Notes under the pieces: model-generated
Database searches by the model: none
What the model was told of the DNA's origin: nothing
Seen by the model: only the letters and a program-made list of their open reading frames with translations
Translations under genes and position numbers: made by a program
Part shown: piece by piece, positions 12,601-25,439 of the stretch
How the letters are laid out: each line of letters begins with the position of its first letter
Numbering within the stretch: position 1 is the stretch's first letter
Source of the DNA: Magnolia sinica
Lineage: Eukaryota > Streptophyta > Magnoliopsida > Magnoliales > Magnoliaceae
NCBI RefSeq assembly: GCF_029962835.1
Contig: NC_080582.1
Span: 74,954,177-75,018,176, forward strand
Direction: 5' to 3'
Length of the DNA: 64,000 nucleotides

Positions 12601-13234
12601 CATGACAAGAGTACTTTGTAGCCACCAACCTACCCTCCTAGGAGATGGGCTCTTGATTTTGGCCCAAATTACTAAACAGGTTCGGCCCGGATTGACCTTG
12701 GTCCAATGAGGCTCCACACAGGCTGAATACATTCATTTTCCTCAACTAAAAGGATTGGGGCACTTAGTAGCATTTCTCATTCTACATGCATTTATAGTTT
12801 AGAAACACTTGCCGAATTTGGAGTCATATTCTAACTATTCAAACCATTTATATGATAGTACTCATTATGGATGTATGTTCCTTCCCATAGAAGTATTCAA
12901 ATCTTTGTTCATTTACCTCCTTTTGTTTCGCAACCTACTTTGTAGGGCTAGGGCCTAGAGGACTACGACTGGGCTACAGCCGAATTGGCAAGGGTCGAAC
13001 CCATCCTAGTGACACACAAGAAATTAACTTGAATGACTCTGCCGAGTCCCAGGGAATCTTGTGGAGTCGATGTGGCTCGTTTCATCGGGCCAAGTTGCTC
13101 ACCTTCTTAGACCTCCTTTTAATTAAAAAGAAAAAATAAATAAATAAATAAATTTACACGACCCACCTCGCTCCTCTCTAGCCACGAATGGGCAATTATG
13201 TGGGCGAGCCGACCATACTGTATCTGTTTATTCA

Positions 13235-13342
13235 GGCCGTCCGTCCATTTTCTCGTATCATTCCAATGAATGTATACAAAAATGTACTGGCCGTCTGTCC
13301 ATTTTCTCATATCATTTCAATGAATGTGTACAAAAGTGTACC
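13235..13342. repeat. 54-bp tandem duplication
   Basis: Two adjacent 54-bp units, each beginning GGCCGTCYGTCCATTTTCTC, differ at a handful of positions, mostly transitions. The unit is a multiple of three, so peptides repeat in every frame without implying a gene. Confidence 0.88.
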
Positions 13343-13524
13343 ACACCAAATAATAAACTTAGGTTGCGTTAAATGCACAAGGCATTAAATGCAAGAATCA
13401 TCTTTGGTGTGGTCCAATTTTACTATTGGATCTGCCTCATTTTTATGCACATGCTTTGAAATGATCTAAGAAAACATGGATAAACAAATACATCATGATG
13501 GGCTTCAGCACACTTTCATCCTAT

Positions 13525-13976
13525 TGAGTAAACTCAGTTGGGCCCACTGTGAATGTATGCGGTTTATCCAATCCATCCATGTTTCATCTAATTTTAGATG
13601 TTGAGCCAAAAATTGAAGCATATCCAAAGCTCTAGTGGACCATACCACCGAAACAGTGAGAATAATAATTTTGACCGTTGAAACCTTTCTAGTGCCTAAA
13701 GTGATCTTTATTTGTCATCTAACATGTTCATAAGATCAAAAAAGATCTGGATGAAGTGAAAACAATAATATCAGCTTGATTCAAAACTTATGTGGCACCC
13801 TAGAATTTTTCAACAGTAGATACTCAATTCGCACTATTTCCTATGGTGTGGTCCACTTGATTTTTGGATATACTCTTTTTTTTTGGGATTGGGATCTGAA
13901 ATTAACGGTTAAAATGGATGGACAGGGTGGATCAAATACATAAATGACGGTGGATCCCACAGAGTTTACTCGGTAC
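13525..13976. mobile_element. Foldback MITE copy, subfamily with extended GAGTAAACTC ends
   Basis: The left end (GAGTAAACTCAGTTGGGCCC) and right end (GGATCCCACAGAGTTTACTC) are inverted repeats. Inside them are the CATCCATG and AAAATGGATGGACAGGGTGG arms. The central blocks include AGTGGACCATACCAC, ATCTTTATTTGTCATC and GTGTGGTCCACTTG. The extra distal arm is shared with the copy at 33642. Confidence 0.75.
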
Positions 13977-13992
13977 GCTTAGCGTACCGAGT
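13968..13992. repeat. Perfect 11-bp palindrome at a MITE boundary
   Basis: ACTCGGTACGC and its exact reverse complement are separated by TTA, forming an 11-bp stem with a 3-nt loop at the right end of the MITE. Confidence 0.85.
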
Positions 13993-14076
13993 TTCTCAGT
14001 ACGCCCCCGAGAGACATGGACGGGGATTTATTGCGGAAGCCTCTAATTGGAAGTTCGTGCACACAAGGATTCCGGG

Positions 14077-14395
14077 TGGGGTCCACTACAATGCTTTTAA
14101 GAAATCCAACCCGTCCATCCATTTTTCGAGCTCATTTTGGGACATGCTACTAAAAATGAGGAGTATCCAAAACTCAACTGTGCCATACAAGATGAAACAG
14201 TGGGAAAAGAAATTCCTACCATTGAAACCTTCCTAGGTTCCACCTCATGTTTATACGCCATCCAAACCCTTTAAAAGGTCATTTTCACTGGGATGAAGTG
14301 AAACACCAAAAACTTAGACCGATACATTTCCTCTCGTGTGACCCATTTGATTTTTGGATCCACATTATTTTTGGTCGCATGTCCTAAAAAGAGTT
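14077..14395. mobile_element. Foldback MITE copy lacking the right arm
   Basis: Begins GTGGGGTCCACTACAATG and carries the AACCCGTCCATCCATTTTT arm, the central blocks, and TGATTTTTGGATCCAC. The terminal GGATGGAC arm is absent. Confidence 0.65.
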
Positions 14396-15519
14396 GACCC
14401 GACCCAACACAGGTGAGCCATAACTCGACTGAGCTGAACCAGTTGATCTGACTGAAAGTCATTTAGCCAACCCATAAGTCTCTCCTCTCTGTGGGACCCA
14501 TGGTTTAGTGACTGACCCAATTAATATATATGGGCCATTAAAATGGACGTAGAAAAGGTGCCCAAGATCGGAAGCATCTTAATCCTTATTTAACTGTCTA
14601 ACAAATGGGGGATTATGATATAAAGTACAAGTCTGCATTCACCGAAGGAAAAGTCCAAGTATTATATAGTTTTTTCCTTCCAATCTTGAAGACCTTTTGG
14701 GAATTGTGCACCATTCGTTCTATCAAAGGGTTTGGATCATTAGAATATGACCCCAAATTCAGTGGGCCACACTTTCTTGATTTTCCTAGCCCAAAAGATG
14801 GGCCAGTTCACTCATCAGTTTGCTCACAATGTTTTTTTTTTTTTCGATCTATTCATTTATTCTGCAACCGTGGCCCACCTGATGAGTGGACCACCCTAAG
14901 TTCCAACCAAGAACATCTATACACTGTTGCCCACCGGATGGACCATTCAGATCTTGCACATGTGCCATACCAACCCAAGTATCGTTTTCTATGTGTGGCC
15001 CACCACTAGGTGCACTATAACTTGCGGTTCAAACGGTTGGACTTGAGAAATTGATAGGGACCAAACTTAAAAGACACGGGCATGTGAGAGAGCCAATTCA
15101 CACCACACACGTGTCAAAGTGGCACGTGTGTTCGATTTAATTCATCCTTTCATATGGACCCAATAAATACCCTTATTTGACGTGGACCGTATCTACCCAA
15201 AATGTGATATGAAATAAAGGTTCAAAGACCCGATGGTGCCTGAACCTGATCAGATCCAGGTCCAGGTCCTCAAAAATGAGACCTGGACCCGGAAAAAACT
15301 AAAATGAAAATGTTTTTGAGAAAGGTACTGGAATATAAATTCTATATTAATTATAAATTTTTTTTATATATAAAATTTTATATTATTTATAAGCGGTGAT
15401 AGATTGTTTTCTTAGGTGGGCCATACATTGTTTTCTTTTGTGGCCTACTTGATGAGTGGATGGGGTTGATTTTTGCACATGGTGAGCTAACGTATTGGAC
15501 AAGTTGAGTATCTCAGACA
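14396..15519. other. Intergenic DNA, no gene recognised
   Basis: No gene is recognised. Phrases such as GTGGCCCACCTGATGAGTGG recur, and the end of the stretch is AT-rich. A 134-codon open frame at 14605-15009 shows no family resemblance and consists of dispersed-repeat sequence. Confidence 0.45.
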
Positions 15520-15927
15520 CTTGACAGTAGAGTTAAACGTGAGCCAGACGAAGTTGAGTTTCGCCCGGCTCAGCTCGGTCACAAGTTCGGGCCAGTTCAA
15601 ATTGTGTTTGAGCTTGATCTTTCGAGTTGAGTATGAGTTTGAGCTAACAAGCTGAGTTCGAGTTTAAGTTTTAAGGTTTTTAATATATATATTTCATTTA
15701 AGTATATAGATAAATACAAAATATTTATATTAAGTTAATTCAATCAAAAGTCTAATCAATTCGAACCAAGCCAAGTTTGCGTCAAGTACTGAGCTGAGTT
15801 AAGTTGAGCTTACTCTAGCTCGGAGTTGGCTTGAAATTTTTTTGAGCTTTGAAAATCAACTTGACTAAGCTAGAACTAATTTCAAGCCAGTTACGTAAGC
15901 TGACTCGTGTACAGCTCTACTTGACAG
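15520..15927. mobile_element. hAT-like MITE (TAGAG family) with perfect 8-bp target duplication
   Basis: A 392-bp element (15528-15919) lies between two copies of CTTGACAG. It opens TAGAGTTAAACGTGAGCC, and its other end read in reverse is TAGAGCTGTACACGAGTC. The interior is rich in GAGCTCGG and GAGTTCGAG phrases plus an AT-rich centre, and has no transposase. The 8-bp duplication and short inverted repeats fit a non-autonomous hAT element. Confidence 0.85.
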
Positions 15928-16120
15928 GTTGGAACTTATCTACCAGATGGACAAGTCTTGTATCTATTGTTGGGGCCCATGGGCCAAGTTTGAACCTAGC
16001 TTTGTATGGCCTGATCAATTTGGACTTGGGTCATTTAAGCCCGACCCGGCCTACTCCCGTCTTTCATACTGAGTCATTGAAGCAGCGCATCAGGCTACAG
16101 TCGGACAATTCCATCATGCT

Positions 16121-16492
16121 TAGAGTTGTACACGAACCTAGTTAGCTCGGTTAACTCGCTCGACTTGACTCAGAAAAGCTCGACTCAACTCGGCTCGAAT
16201 TTTTTTAGCTTGACTCGAATCGGCTTGAAACTTTACTCGAACTTGACTCGGTTCGAATCGATTTGACTTGGATCAGGTTCACTTAATATAAATATTTATA
16301 TATTTAAATTATATATATATATATATATATTAAAAACCCTAAAACCTAAACTCAAATTGAGCTTGTAGGCTTGAACTCATACTCAGCTGGAAAGATCAAG
16401 TTCCACTCAAGGACTGAGCTGAGCTGAGTTCGAGCTGGGGTAGCCTGCTGGCCTAGCCGAGCTGGGTTAAGCTCGACTCATGTATAGCTCTA
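16121..16492. mobile_element. hAT-like MITE (TAGAG family), second copy
   Basis: Starts TAGAGTTGTACACGAACC and ends CTCATGTATAGCTCTA, which reads TAGAGCTATACATGAG in reverse. It has the same CGAGCTC-rich arms and an AT-rich middle with a (TA)n run. The flanking 8-mers ATCATGCT and AGATTCGT do not match, so the target duplication is lost or the ends are slightly altered. Confidence 0.75.
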
Positions 16493-17660
16493 AGATTCGT
16501 GCTATGAGTGGACAATTTGGAAGAAATGGTGAGATATGGACAAGAGTTCCCGCCAATCTCCTTATTATGGAGAAACCTACAAAAGTGAGAATGGGAAAAG
16601 GAAAAGGAAATCCCATGGGTTGGATTGCTCATGTGTCCACGAGACAAATCCCAGTCTTCATGTGTCCATGTTTTATATTATACGAATATGCCATTCCTCC
16701 ATTGGTTAACAAATGCATCTCGCTTGCGGGCCTTGGTTTTCATTATTGGATACGTATATTTCTTTGTGCACGTCTGGCCCACTTGATCAACGATGGATAT
16801 TCACCATCGATCTGATCAATTTTCCAACTGGGACCCATCCAAACCACACCCAACGAACTTTTAAGCTCAGGCCTGGGCCTAGGCCCATGTGGATCAAGGC
16901 ATTAGGCTTAGTAACCAGGTCTGGGTACAAAACATTAGATGGGCCTCAAATTCAAAACTAACCCATTGCTGTCATAATGGGCCAGATCTCTATAGAGAAA
17001 CATGCAAAAATCTTTATCAAATGGTGCTGAAATAGGTACATGGACGACCCATGAGCCTAAAATGGGCCTAGTCAGCCCCTTTAGCCAGTACACAGAGCCC
17101 AATAGTCTAGCCCACCAGCACTAAATGTATTCTTAATTTCAGAGGGTATAACAGCTGGGATCTTTTAATCATGTTATTTTGAGCCATGGGCCATTTGTGG
17201 TGGAGCTGGGAAAATCAACGGTTTGGATCTCATCCACTTGATCATGTCATTTGGACTCAACCGAGTCAGGAGGTGAATCAACCTGACTTGTCTGAGACAC
17301 GGTGAATTGCCTGAGTGACTCGTGATACCGGTCTGGATTGATTCCAACTCAGCCAAGTATCTAAATTTGTGCTAGAGAAGTTTTTTGTTGAATGTGGGCC
17401 ACTATGCACATTCTCTGTCCATCTGTTTTTTTAGCGCACCTGGGATCCACTTGATGAGTGGATGGCCCATATCTTTGGGCCAGAGGTTCTTAAGATCAGG
17501 CCCATATTGACAAATGGCTATAATCTTTCACACGTTTGCCCCAAGGGAAACCCTCAACCTCACTGTATGCTTGGTCTAAATGGAATGTTGGAATGGCCCC
17601 GCATGAAAGTTCAGATCTGGATAGATTTGGGCCCACTAAATTTTTATTTTTCTTGATGTG
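16493..17660. other. Intergenic DNA, no gene recognised
   Basis: No gene or intact element is recognised. It is rich in GGGCC and GGGCCT phrases (16850-17120) reminiscent of the array inside the gypsy LTR. Confidence 0.45.
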
Positions 17661-18639
17661 GTGTAGACATCCCACCCTAGTTAACTCCACCGAATCCTCA
17701 ATTAAACCGAACCTAATCCAAAAATCCTAACCCTAACTCACCTAGTCAAACATAGTTAAAACCTAGCTAAACACAACCTAGTCAAACCTAATCGACCCAT
17801 AGAGTCGGATCACCTGGTTGACCTACCCAATCAACTCACCTTGATAGACCAGCCCACCACTTACTCAAAACCAAGCCTATATACCCAAAGCCCATTCAAA
17901 ATCCGAAGCAGCAGTAACCAAGCACCAACAGAAACAGAGCCTCCACATGTGTGTGAGTGCTCACATGCCAAAGCAGGAGCTCCATGTGACTTTGACACCA
18001 TCCAAGGTGCCGCTAGCCAAGTGGCAGCTCCCCGGCCTCAGCAAGGAGAGGTGCAACGCATGTGGAGTTCCTCTTTCGAGAGGTGTAATTGTGTGGAGAA
18101 CCAAAATTATAACCCATACAATCTAATCCAACCATTGAAATATTGTCATGTGACAGTCCCAAATCAAAATCATTCAAACCCTTTTCAACATTGAACTTGC
18201 TAAGAATTAAAAGAAAACTGGACTTGGGACTATAAATAGCCCATCCCCCTCTTATTTCAACCATCCCAAAAAACCTAAAAAACTTATCCATCTAGAAAAT
18301 CCAACACACCTTCCCGTTTCCATCATTCCACCAACGAGAGTGAGAGTAGCAAGAAAGAGTCCAGCTCAGGTCTAGCCTAATCTAGCTAGATCCCTAGCAT
18401 CTTAAGCCAACCAAGCCATAATTCAAGCCACTAGATCTAATCCTTATAATACTACTTTTCATCATACCATCTAACTCATAATAGCTTCGTCCATATTATA
18501 TAAGCATCGTGCAAAACCTATTCCCTTATCCATTCCTGCTTATCTTATCCATAGCATCGCATTCATCATATTGCGCACTTAATCGATTACGTATGCTATG
18601 CAGCTCACCGAGTTAATTCGATCTCCTTAGCTTCAATAG
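17661..18639 (+). mobile_element. Probable 5' LTR and leader of the second gypsy element
   Basis: This stretch precedes the gag remnant on the same strand. It has a TATA-like TATAAATAG near 18231 and a possible LTR start TGTAGACATCCCACCC near 17666. No convincing primer-binding site or second LTR copy was found, so the boundaries are inferred only. Confidence 0.35.
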
Positions 18640-21600
18640 CGAACTTTACATCAAGGACTTCCTCGATTGGCATCTTGAAGTTGAGCGATTTTTCAACTAC
18701 ATGGAGATTCCTGATGACAAAAAGGTCAAACTTGTGGCCTACAAGTTGAAGGGTGAAGCCTCAACATGGTGAGAACAACTCCAACTTACTCGAACCATGT
18801 AGATTAAAACATTGATCCACACATTGTGGTGAATAAAGTAATTGATGCGGACACGATTCCTGCCAAGTGAATATGATCGAATATTGTTACAACAATACCA
18901 AAATTATCCGTAGGGTAGCCGATCCGTGAGGGATTATGTAGAGGATTTCTATCGTCTGTTCATGAGAAATGATTTGGTCGAGGACGCCCCTCATAAGTTC
19001 CTTCCCCTGGGATTGTGTTGCATCCCACAAAGGTTTAAAAGTAAATCCAATGCACGAAACTATGCTTCAAATGGGGTATCTACTTTTAAATCTTCGTGGG
19101 ATGAAGCACAATGCCAAGGAAAGGAACTTATGGGGGCGTCCTCAACCCCCTCCAACTGCGACCATAGATTCAAGGAGCATCCAAGTTAGACCTTAGAGGG
19201 CAAAAATAGCTACTGATGGTCCAAGTAAAATTCATAACCCCTACAGTCGACCTCTATCAGACAAGTGGGATCAATGTGGCTAACATGGTCATCGATCTAA
19301 TATGTGTCCTCAAAGGTAGATGGTTAATCTAGCCATTAACGATTGGGAGCAGAAGATGCAGATGATGATATGAAAGTATATGATGTTGAACATGCCGATG
19401 ATGGTGGAGAAGGAAGTGAATGGACTCGCAAATATCACAATGAATCTCTGATATTGAGGAAGTTGTTGTACATGCCGAAGAAGAAATTAGATCCGAAGTG
19501 GCACAACATCTTTTGAACAAGGTATGCCGGAACCAAAAAATTTATAATCTGATCATGGATGGCTGGAGTAGTGAGAATATTGTGTCAAAGATTAATGTGG
19601 AAAAGTTGTAACTAAAGACAGAAAAACATCCTTCTCCATACATGATTGGATGGATTTAGAAGGTTAATGAGAAATAAGTAATTGAACGATGTTGTAATTG
19701 AAATAATGTGTGATGTAATCGATAAAGTAAAGTTGTCACATGTTACTTAGTCAACTATGACAGTATGATGTTGATGCCACACATAGATGCTTTGATAATA
19801 TATTTATTTTTAAAAAAAATGGTAAAAAGATTATCCTCGCTCCTATAAGAATGGAGAACAAACCCGAGACTTCAAAAGTAGAGGGACAATCACTCTTAAC
19901 TATATGGGATTTCGTAAAAGAATTCGAGGAGACGGGAGAAATATTTGCATTGTCACAAAGGGGGAAGAAGCAAAGCCCATGGATATTCTAGAAAAATTCA
20001 AACTAATGTTGCAAGAATTAAATGCGATCATGCCTAATAAACTTCCCAATGGATTGCCCCCCATGCGGGATAGACAACATCACATTGGCCTTGTCCCGGG
20101 GGTAAGTTTGCCCAATTGCCCTCATTATCAAATGAGTCCGAATAGTGTGAGATCTTGCAAGGGCAAGTGGTGGGACTGCTCTGTGAGGGTTTAGTAAGGA
20201 AAATTATGAGTCTATGTACTATGCCAACCCTGTTAACACCCAGGACGGATGGGAGTTGGCGCATGTATGTTGAAAACTGGATTATAAACAAAAATTAATA
20301 TGAAGTATCGGTTTCCTATGCTACGGTTGGACGGCATGTTAGAATGTAGGAAGAGACCAAGATATTCTCTAAACTGGACCTAAGAAGCAATTACCATCAT
20401 ATCTGTATTCGACTAGGTAACCAATGGAAAATAATGTTTAAGACTAAGGAGGGTCTATATGAGTGGTCGATTATGCCTTTTGGACTCTTGAATGTACCTA
20501 ATATATTTATGAGATTGATGAACTAGGTTTTGAAATCGTTTATTAGGCGATTCATGCTAGTCTATTTTGATGATATTCTAATTTACAGCCAGGGTGAGGC
20601 AGATCATGTGGAACATCTCAAGTAGGTGCTTATAGGAAACAAACTATGCCTTAATCTAAAGAAGCGCAATTTTCTGACAGATAACCTCTTTTTTTTTTTG
20701 TCTTTGTGGTGACGTCCATGGGAATCTATGTGGACGAAGGGAAAATGAAAATCATTAGGGAGTGGGCGGTTTCGAAAAATATTCATGAAGTGTGAAGTTT
20801 TTACAGGCTAATGACTTTCTATAATCGATTCATAAAGAACTTTAGTATCATCGTGGCTTCTGTTACTGGTTGTATGAAGAAATGTCAGTTTTAATGGACT
20901 GAGGAGACAAAATGAAGCTTTGTTGATATCAAAGAATGATAATCTACCACCCCAGTCCTTGTGCTCCCTACATTTAACAAGTTTTTTTTAGTTAGAGTGA
21001 GATATTTCTTATGTTGAGACATACTGTCTCAAGGGTGCAAGCCTATAACATTCTACAGTGAGAAGGCTAAGTAAGACTTGTAAGAAGTGGTCAACATATA
21101 AGCTAGAATTATATCCAGTCATCCAAGCCCTGCGCCATTGGAGAAACTATCTAATTCAGAGGGAGTTTATCCTCTATATAGACCATTAGACTCTTAAATA
21201 TATTAACAATCAAGCTAATGTCAATCGTATACATGCCAAATGGATTTATTTCTTATAGGAATTCACATTTGTGTTTAAGCATAAAGCAATATAGTAGAAT
21301 AAGGTTGTCGATGCACTTAGTAGACGAGTGACCTTACTGGTTACCATGAGTAATGAGGTCGTGGGGTTTGAGTGCCTCAAAGAATTATATGCAGATGACG
21401 ACGACTTCAATGACACATGAGCCAAATGTCAAGCGGGCCAGCCGAGTGACCTGCATATCCAGGATGGTTTTCTCTTCAAGGGAAACCAATTATGCATTCC
21501 ACGGAATTCACCATGAGAACGCATCATTCATGAATTACTTAGCGGTGGCCTCGGCGATTACTTAAGTCGAGACAAGAAGATAACGCTTCTGGAAGAATAA

Positions 21601-23170
21601 TACTTCTGGTCACAATTGAAGGGGGATGTCGGAAAAGTGATGAAGATGTGTCATACATGTCAAACATATAAGGGTAGTGACAAAACATATGCCTTTTCAC
21701 CCCTTTACCTGTACGTGATAGCCCTTAGGTGAACTTGTTTATGGACTTTGTGCTAGGTCTTCTACAGACCCAATGATATATGGATTCAATATTTGTGATG
21801 GTTGATAGGTTATTCAAGATAACGCATTTCATGTCGTATAAGAAGACTCTCGATGCGACCCATGTTTCCAATCTATTCTTTAGAGAGGCCATGCAACTAC
21901 ATGGCGTCCCCAAGATCATTACCTCATATCGTGATACAAAGTTCCTCAGTCACTTCTGGAGAACTTTATGGTGGCAATTTGACACTACATTGTAGTTTAG
22001 CAGCGCTTACCGCCCTTAGATGGATGGGCAAATAGAAGCGGTGAATTGTACACTTGAGAACCTTATACATTGTATCTTTGGTGATAAGCCTAAACAGTAG
22101 GATCTAGATGTGTACATGAGTCGAACTGAGAGCTTGTCACAGATCGACTCGGCTCGGCCACTAGCTGACCCCAGCTCGAACTTGGGCCTCGAGCCTGACT
22201 AGCCAGCTCGGCTCGGTTCAGTTAGTAGCTCGGGCCAATTCAAGCCGAGTTCGAGCCAAGATCAAGCCTCTGTGACATTTTCTGAAATACATGGAGTGCA
22301 CCTTCAATTTTTTACGGAATGTAAAACAATAACATCAGTTTACATGTATTTCATCAAACACTCAATAGGCAACATAAAAATCAAGATACAAGGGTATTTG
22401 TTTCATATCCATACCTTCCTCACCACCACCCGACACTTTGTTGAGTCATTTCATCAAACACTTGCCGAGTAACATCAATATTAAAATAACCGAGTCTTCG
22501 AACTGGTTTAATCCGAGTTGAGGTTCGATCCAAGTCAAGTCGAGCTCGGGCAAGCTCGAACTCGGCTTGAAATTTTTCGAGCTAAAAAAATCAGCTCAAC
22601 TCGGCTTGAACTCAGTTTTGGACTGAATCGAATCAAGCTTTTTCGAGTCGAGTCGAGCGAGCTAACCAAGCTAACTCGGTTCGTGTACATCTCTACTAGG
22701 ATCTTGCTCTAGCTCAGGTAGAATTCGCCTTCAACAACATACAGAATTAGTCTACTGATAAGTCCCCATTTAAGTTTGTGTATGGTTAAGTTTCCAAGCA
22801 TACACTTGACCTGGTCCCGTTACCTAAGTTACTGGGAATAAGTATTACTATGAAAAATATGGCGGACCGGATTATGATTATATATGCCGATGTTAAAAAA
22901 TTATAGGAGTCTAATCTAAGTATAAGGAATAGGCTAATAAACATCGACATCAGAAGGTGTTTAAAGTGGGTGATAACGTATTGGTTCACCTATGCAAAGA
23001 GTGGTTTCCGACTGAGACATATAATAAGCTGAGAAATAAGAAGGTAGGCCCAATCCCAATACTCAGGAAAATCAATGATAAAGTCTATTCATTGATCTTC
23101 TCAAGGACCAAGAGATCTTGCGGATGTTCAGTTTGGTGGGTCTCTACGAGTATCATGAGATGATTTTATT
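18640..23170 (+). pseudogene. Dead Ty3/gypsy gag-pol with nested MITE
   Basis: Decayed polyprotein in conventional gypsy order. Gag lies at about 18640-19010 (DFLDWHLEVERFFNYM, VKLVAYKLKGEAS), with a zinc knuckle near 19270-19320 (GHRSNMCP, preceding Cys pair partly lost). A protease-like block spans 19530-19690 (NIVSKINVEKL, EKHPSPYMIGWI). RT spans 20030-20640 (LPNGLPPMRD, MKYRFPMLRLDGML, and VYFDDILIYS-type residues near 20560). RNase H falls near 20940-21330. Integrase runs 21560-22090 ([42 protein letters not shown]) and resumes at 22700-23150 after an insertion (FKFVYG, HTLDLVPLPKLLG, VHLCKEWFP). Stops and frameshifts occur throughout, so it cannot be functional. Confidence 0.88.
22097..22703. 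mobile_element. hAT-like MITE (TAGAG family) nested in the gypsy integrase
   Basis: A 591-bp element (22105-22695) starts TAGATGTGTACATGAG and ends GTTCGTGTACATCTCTA. It is flanked by GTAGGATC and CTAGGATC, an 8-bp target duplication with one substitution. The integrase reading resumes right after it (GATCTTGCTCTAGCTCAGGT), which proves insertion into an existing retrotransposon. It is longer than its relatives because of an unrelated AT-rich centre (about 22270-22500). Confidence 0.88.
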
Positions 23171-23868
23171 AGATAACTCGGGGATGTGTTCTTTTCAAGT
23201 GGAGGGGACTAATATAAAGCGGGTCACGGACCTATTCTTACCACAATTAGACAAAAAAAAGCTTGAACAAAAGAGGACGTAGTTCATCAAATATGAGCTC
23301 AATCCTACATAAGGCAGATGTAACTGGGCACCAAGCACATCTGGATCAAAATTCATTCTGAAGGAAAAATTGTCGTTAGAAGTTTGAACCATAAATCGCT
23401 ATAAATTTTGATTTAGGTAGTGTTACAGGACACGTGACTTATGAATTTTGATTGTAACATGTCATTCAAGGCTAACCAACTGTCGTAAGTGGGTTGCATC
23501 GGTCCGTTTCGCGACAAAATGCTTCCTTCCAATTCAAAATCCTAATTTTAGGGAAAAGTTTCTTATTTTATCAAGTTTTATTTTGGATGTATGTCTTTTG
23601 ACTTAAAGTTTTACATATGCAATCTTCTTAGGAATTACTTCTAATCACGTTATGAAACATGAAGCATTATTAAATTAAGATTTACTATTTCGCATAAATT
23701 TAAGGTTTTGACTATTTGAGAGAGATGATAATCTTTCTCATTTTCTCTTCATGCTCTTCCCTGCGTCACAAATGAAAATGGAGTCGAGTCCAATTTTGTG
23801 GTTTTAAAATTATAATAGAGATGGGTGGAACCTCGTAAAAAGCCTTCAGTTTAATTCCTCCCAATATC
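23171..23868. other. Transition between two retrotransposon remnants
   Basis: The start may still be the tail of the gypsy polyprotein (to about 23280). No LTR boundary or gene could be recognised in the rest. Confidence 0.4.
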
Positions 23869-24306
23869 ATGAGTGGGTGTAGGCAATCAATGGTCAATCA
23901 ATGCCTAATCTTAGTAATCCACTCATCAATTAGGCTTGATTGTTTCATCTTGAAGTCATTGAATGAACTTGAAAAAATTTGGAACGAGACTTACGAGAAC
24001 TCTTGGATATACAATGACAAGATGAAGGTGTTCCATGACAAGAATATTTTTTTTAAAATTTTTTTTGAAACACATCAAAAAGTTCTTCTGTATAATTTGA
24101 GACTTTATTTTTTTTTTCAGAAAATTGAAATCTCTTCAGACCGGCTTGTTTATAGAGAAAACGGTTTATCCTCATTGGGCTGTCAAGATAGAGAATCTGA
24201 CAAATGGAAGCATCATTAGAATGAACGATCAATGCCTTAAGCCATTTGTAGAGAGCTTCAATTCAGAGGACATATCCATTCCTCTAAAAAATTTCTATTT
24301 ACCATG
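23869..24306 (+). pseudogene. Athila/Tat-like retrotransposon integrase C-terminus
   Basis: Two overlapping frames together encode the end of a plant Athila/Tat-type integrase. The first has KSLNELEKIWNETYENS, KVFHDKNIF and KVLLYNLRL. The second, from about 24122, has FIEKTVYPHWAVKIENL and LKPFVESFNSEDISIPL, ending in a stop at 24305. In relatives these are one continuous frame, so there is a frameshift near 24120 within a T-rich run. The upstream pol is missing. Confidence 0.75.
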
Positions 24307-25439
24307 ACTAATATTCTAGTCTGATGGAGGTCCCTCTAGTAGTTTACTGCTTTCTTAGTTTATGTTTGCTTTTGTTAGTTTGTTTTTGTATTGTTTGGTG
24401 ATTTCGAAAACCTCCTTAGTGGATGGAGAATTCATGCATTTTCTTTGATCATTCTCATATACTCTCTCTTACTCACTCTTCTTTTATTTTCGTTAGCTTA
24501 TGTTATGATGCATTGTATCTCTTTACATTGAGGACAATGTAGATTTTAGTTTGGGGGCGAGATTTGGTGGAATTATCAGTGTCTTTGTGGTCTTTGAGTA
24601 AATTCTTTCAAAAAATTTTATTTTATTTTTCAAATTTAATATCAAAACTCTTTTTGAAGACTAATTTTCTACATACCTGATTATGTTTAGGTATGAGATG
24701 ATGAGATACAATGTAATTTTGAAAGCCCGAAATCTAGTGATTAGTAGATTTTTGAACGAGTTCTTTTAATGAATTGGTTGATAAGAAGTTTGAAACATCA
24801 ATTGAATTTAGTTCACAATTCACATCTGACTAATAATCTTTAAGGCCAAACTTGAACTCATAGTGCTTAGCTTGATTATTACTCAGAAGTGTTAGAAACC
24901 AAGCATGGATATCCATATCTACTTTGATATAAAGAAGAAAAGAGCTAGCTACAAAAATAATGAAATCGAAAAGGGCTAACTATTGCATGTGCTTTAAAAA
25001 AAAAGAGAGAGAAGAAGAAAAGCAATAGTGTGAAAGCCATCAATGAAAAATCAAAAGCTGAAAAAATGAGTGGAAAAAGAGATAGGATCAAAATTCGTGA
25101 CTTGTATTGATCTGACTGCTTTTTTGTAGTTGTCATGGTTGATTATATAGTGAAAGGTTGACTTTTATTGATGATGAGTTAGAGCTCATTGAGTACTTGA
25201 AGAACTTCATGTTTGAATGGATTCTATTAGCCGATTGATGAATGAGAACTTGATTTAATTGTTTGCTAGTCATATTAGGATTTAGGCTAATAACATTTTA
25301 TCCTTGTGTGTCTAAACTCTATCATATACATGCCTTGGATTACACAAAATGCTATTATTCTAAAAGACATTTAAATTTTGGGGTCGGTATTTAGTTTTCG
25401 TGTGTTTTGCTCGGGACTAGCAAAATGTTGGTTAAGGGG
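24307..25439 (+). other. 3' noncoding region of the Athila/Tat-like element
   Basis: Follows the integrase stop on the same strand. It contains TTACATTGAGGACAATGTAG and then TAGTTTGGGGGCGAG at 24524-24565, a phrase I associate with the noncoding tail of these elements. A second purine-rich phrase, CTCGGGACTAGCAAAATG with GTTAAGGGG, near 25410-25440 would be the polypurine tract before the LTR. Confidence 0.55.

Larger units (their letters stand above)
12230..13524. other. Intergenic DNA with microsatellite and short tandem duplications
   Basis: No gene is recognised. It holds a (CT)n run and two recent tandem duplications, listed separately. The rest is unassigned. Confidence 0.5.
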
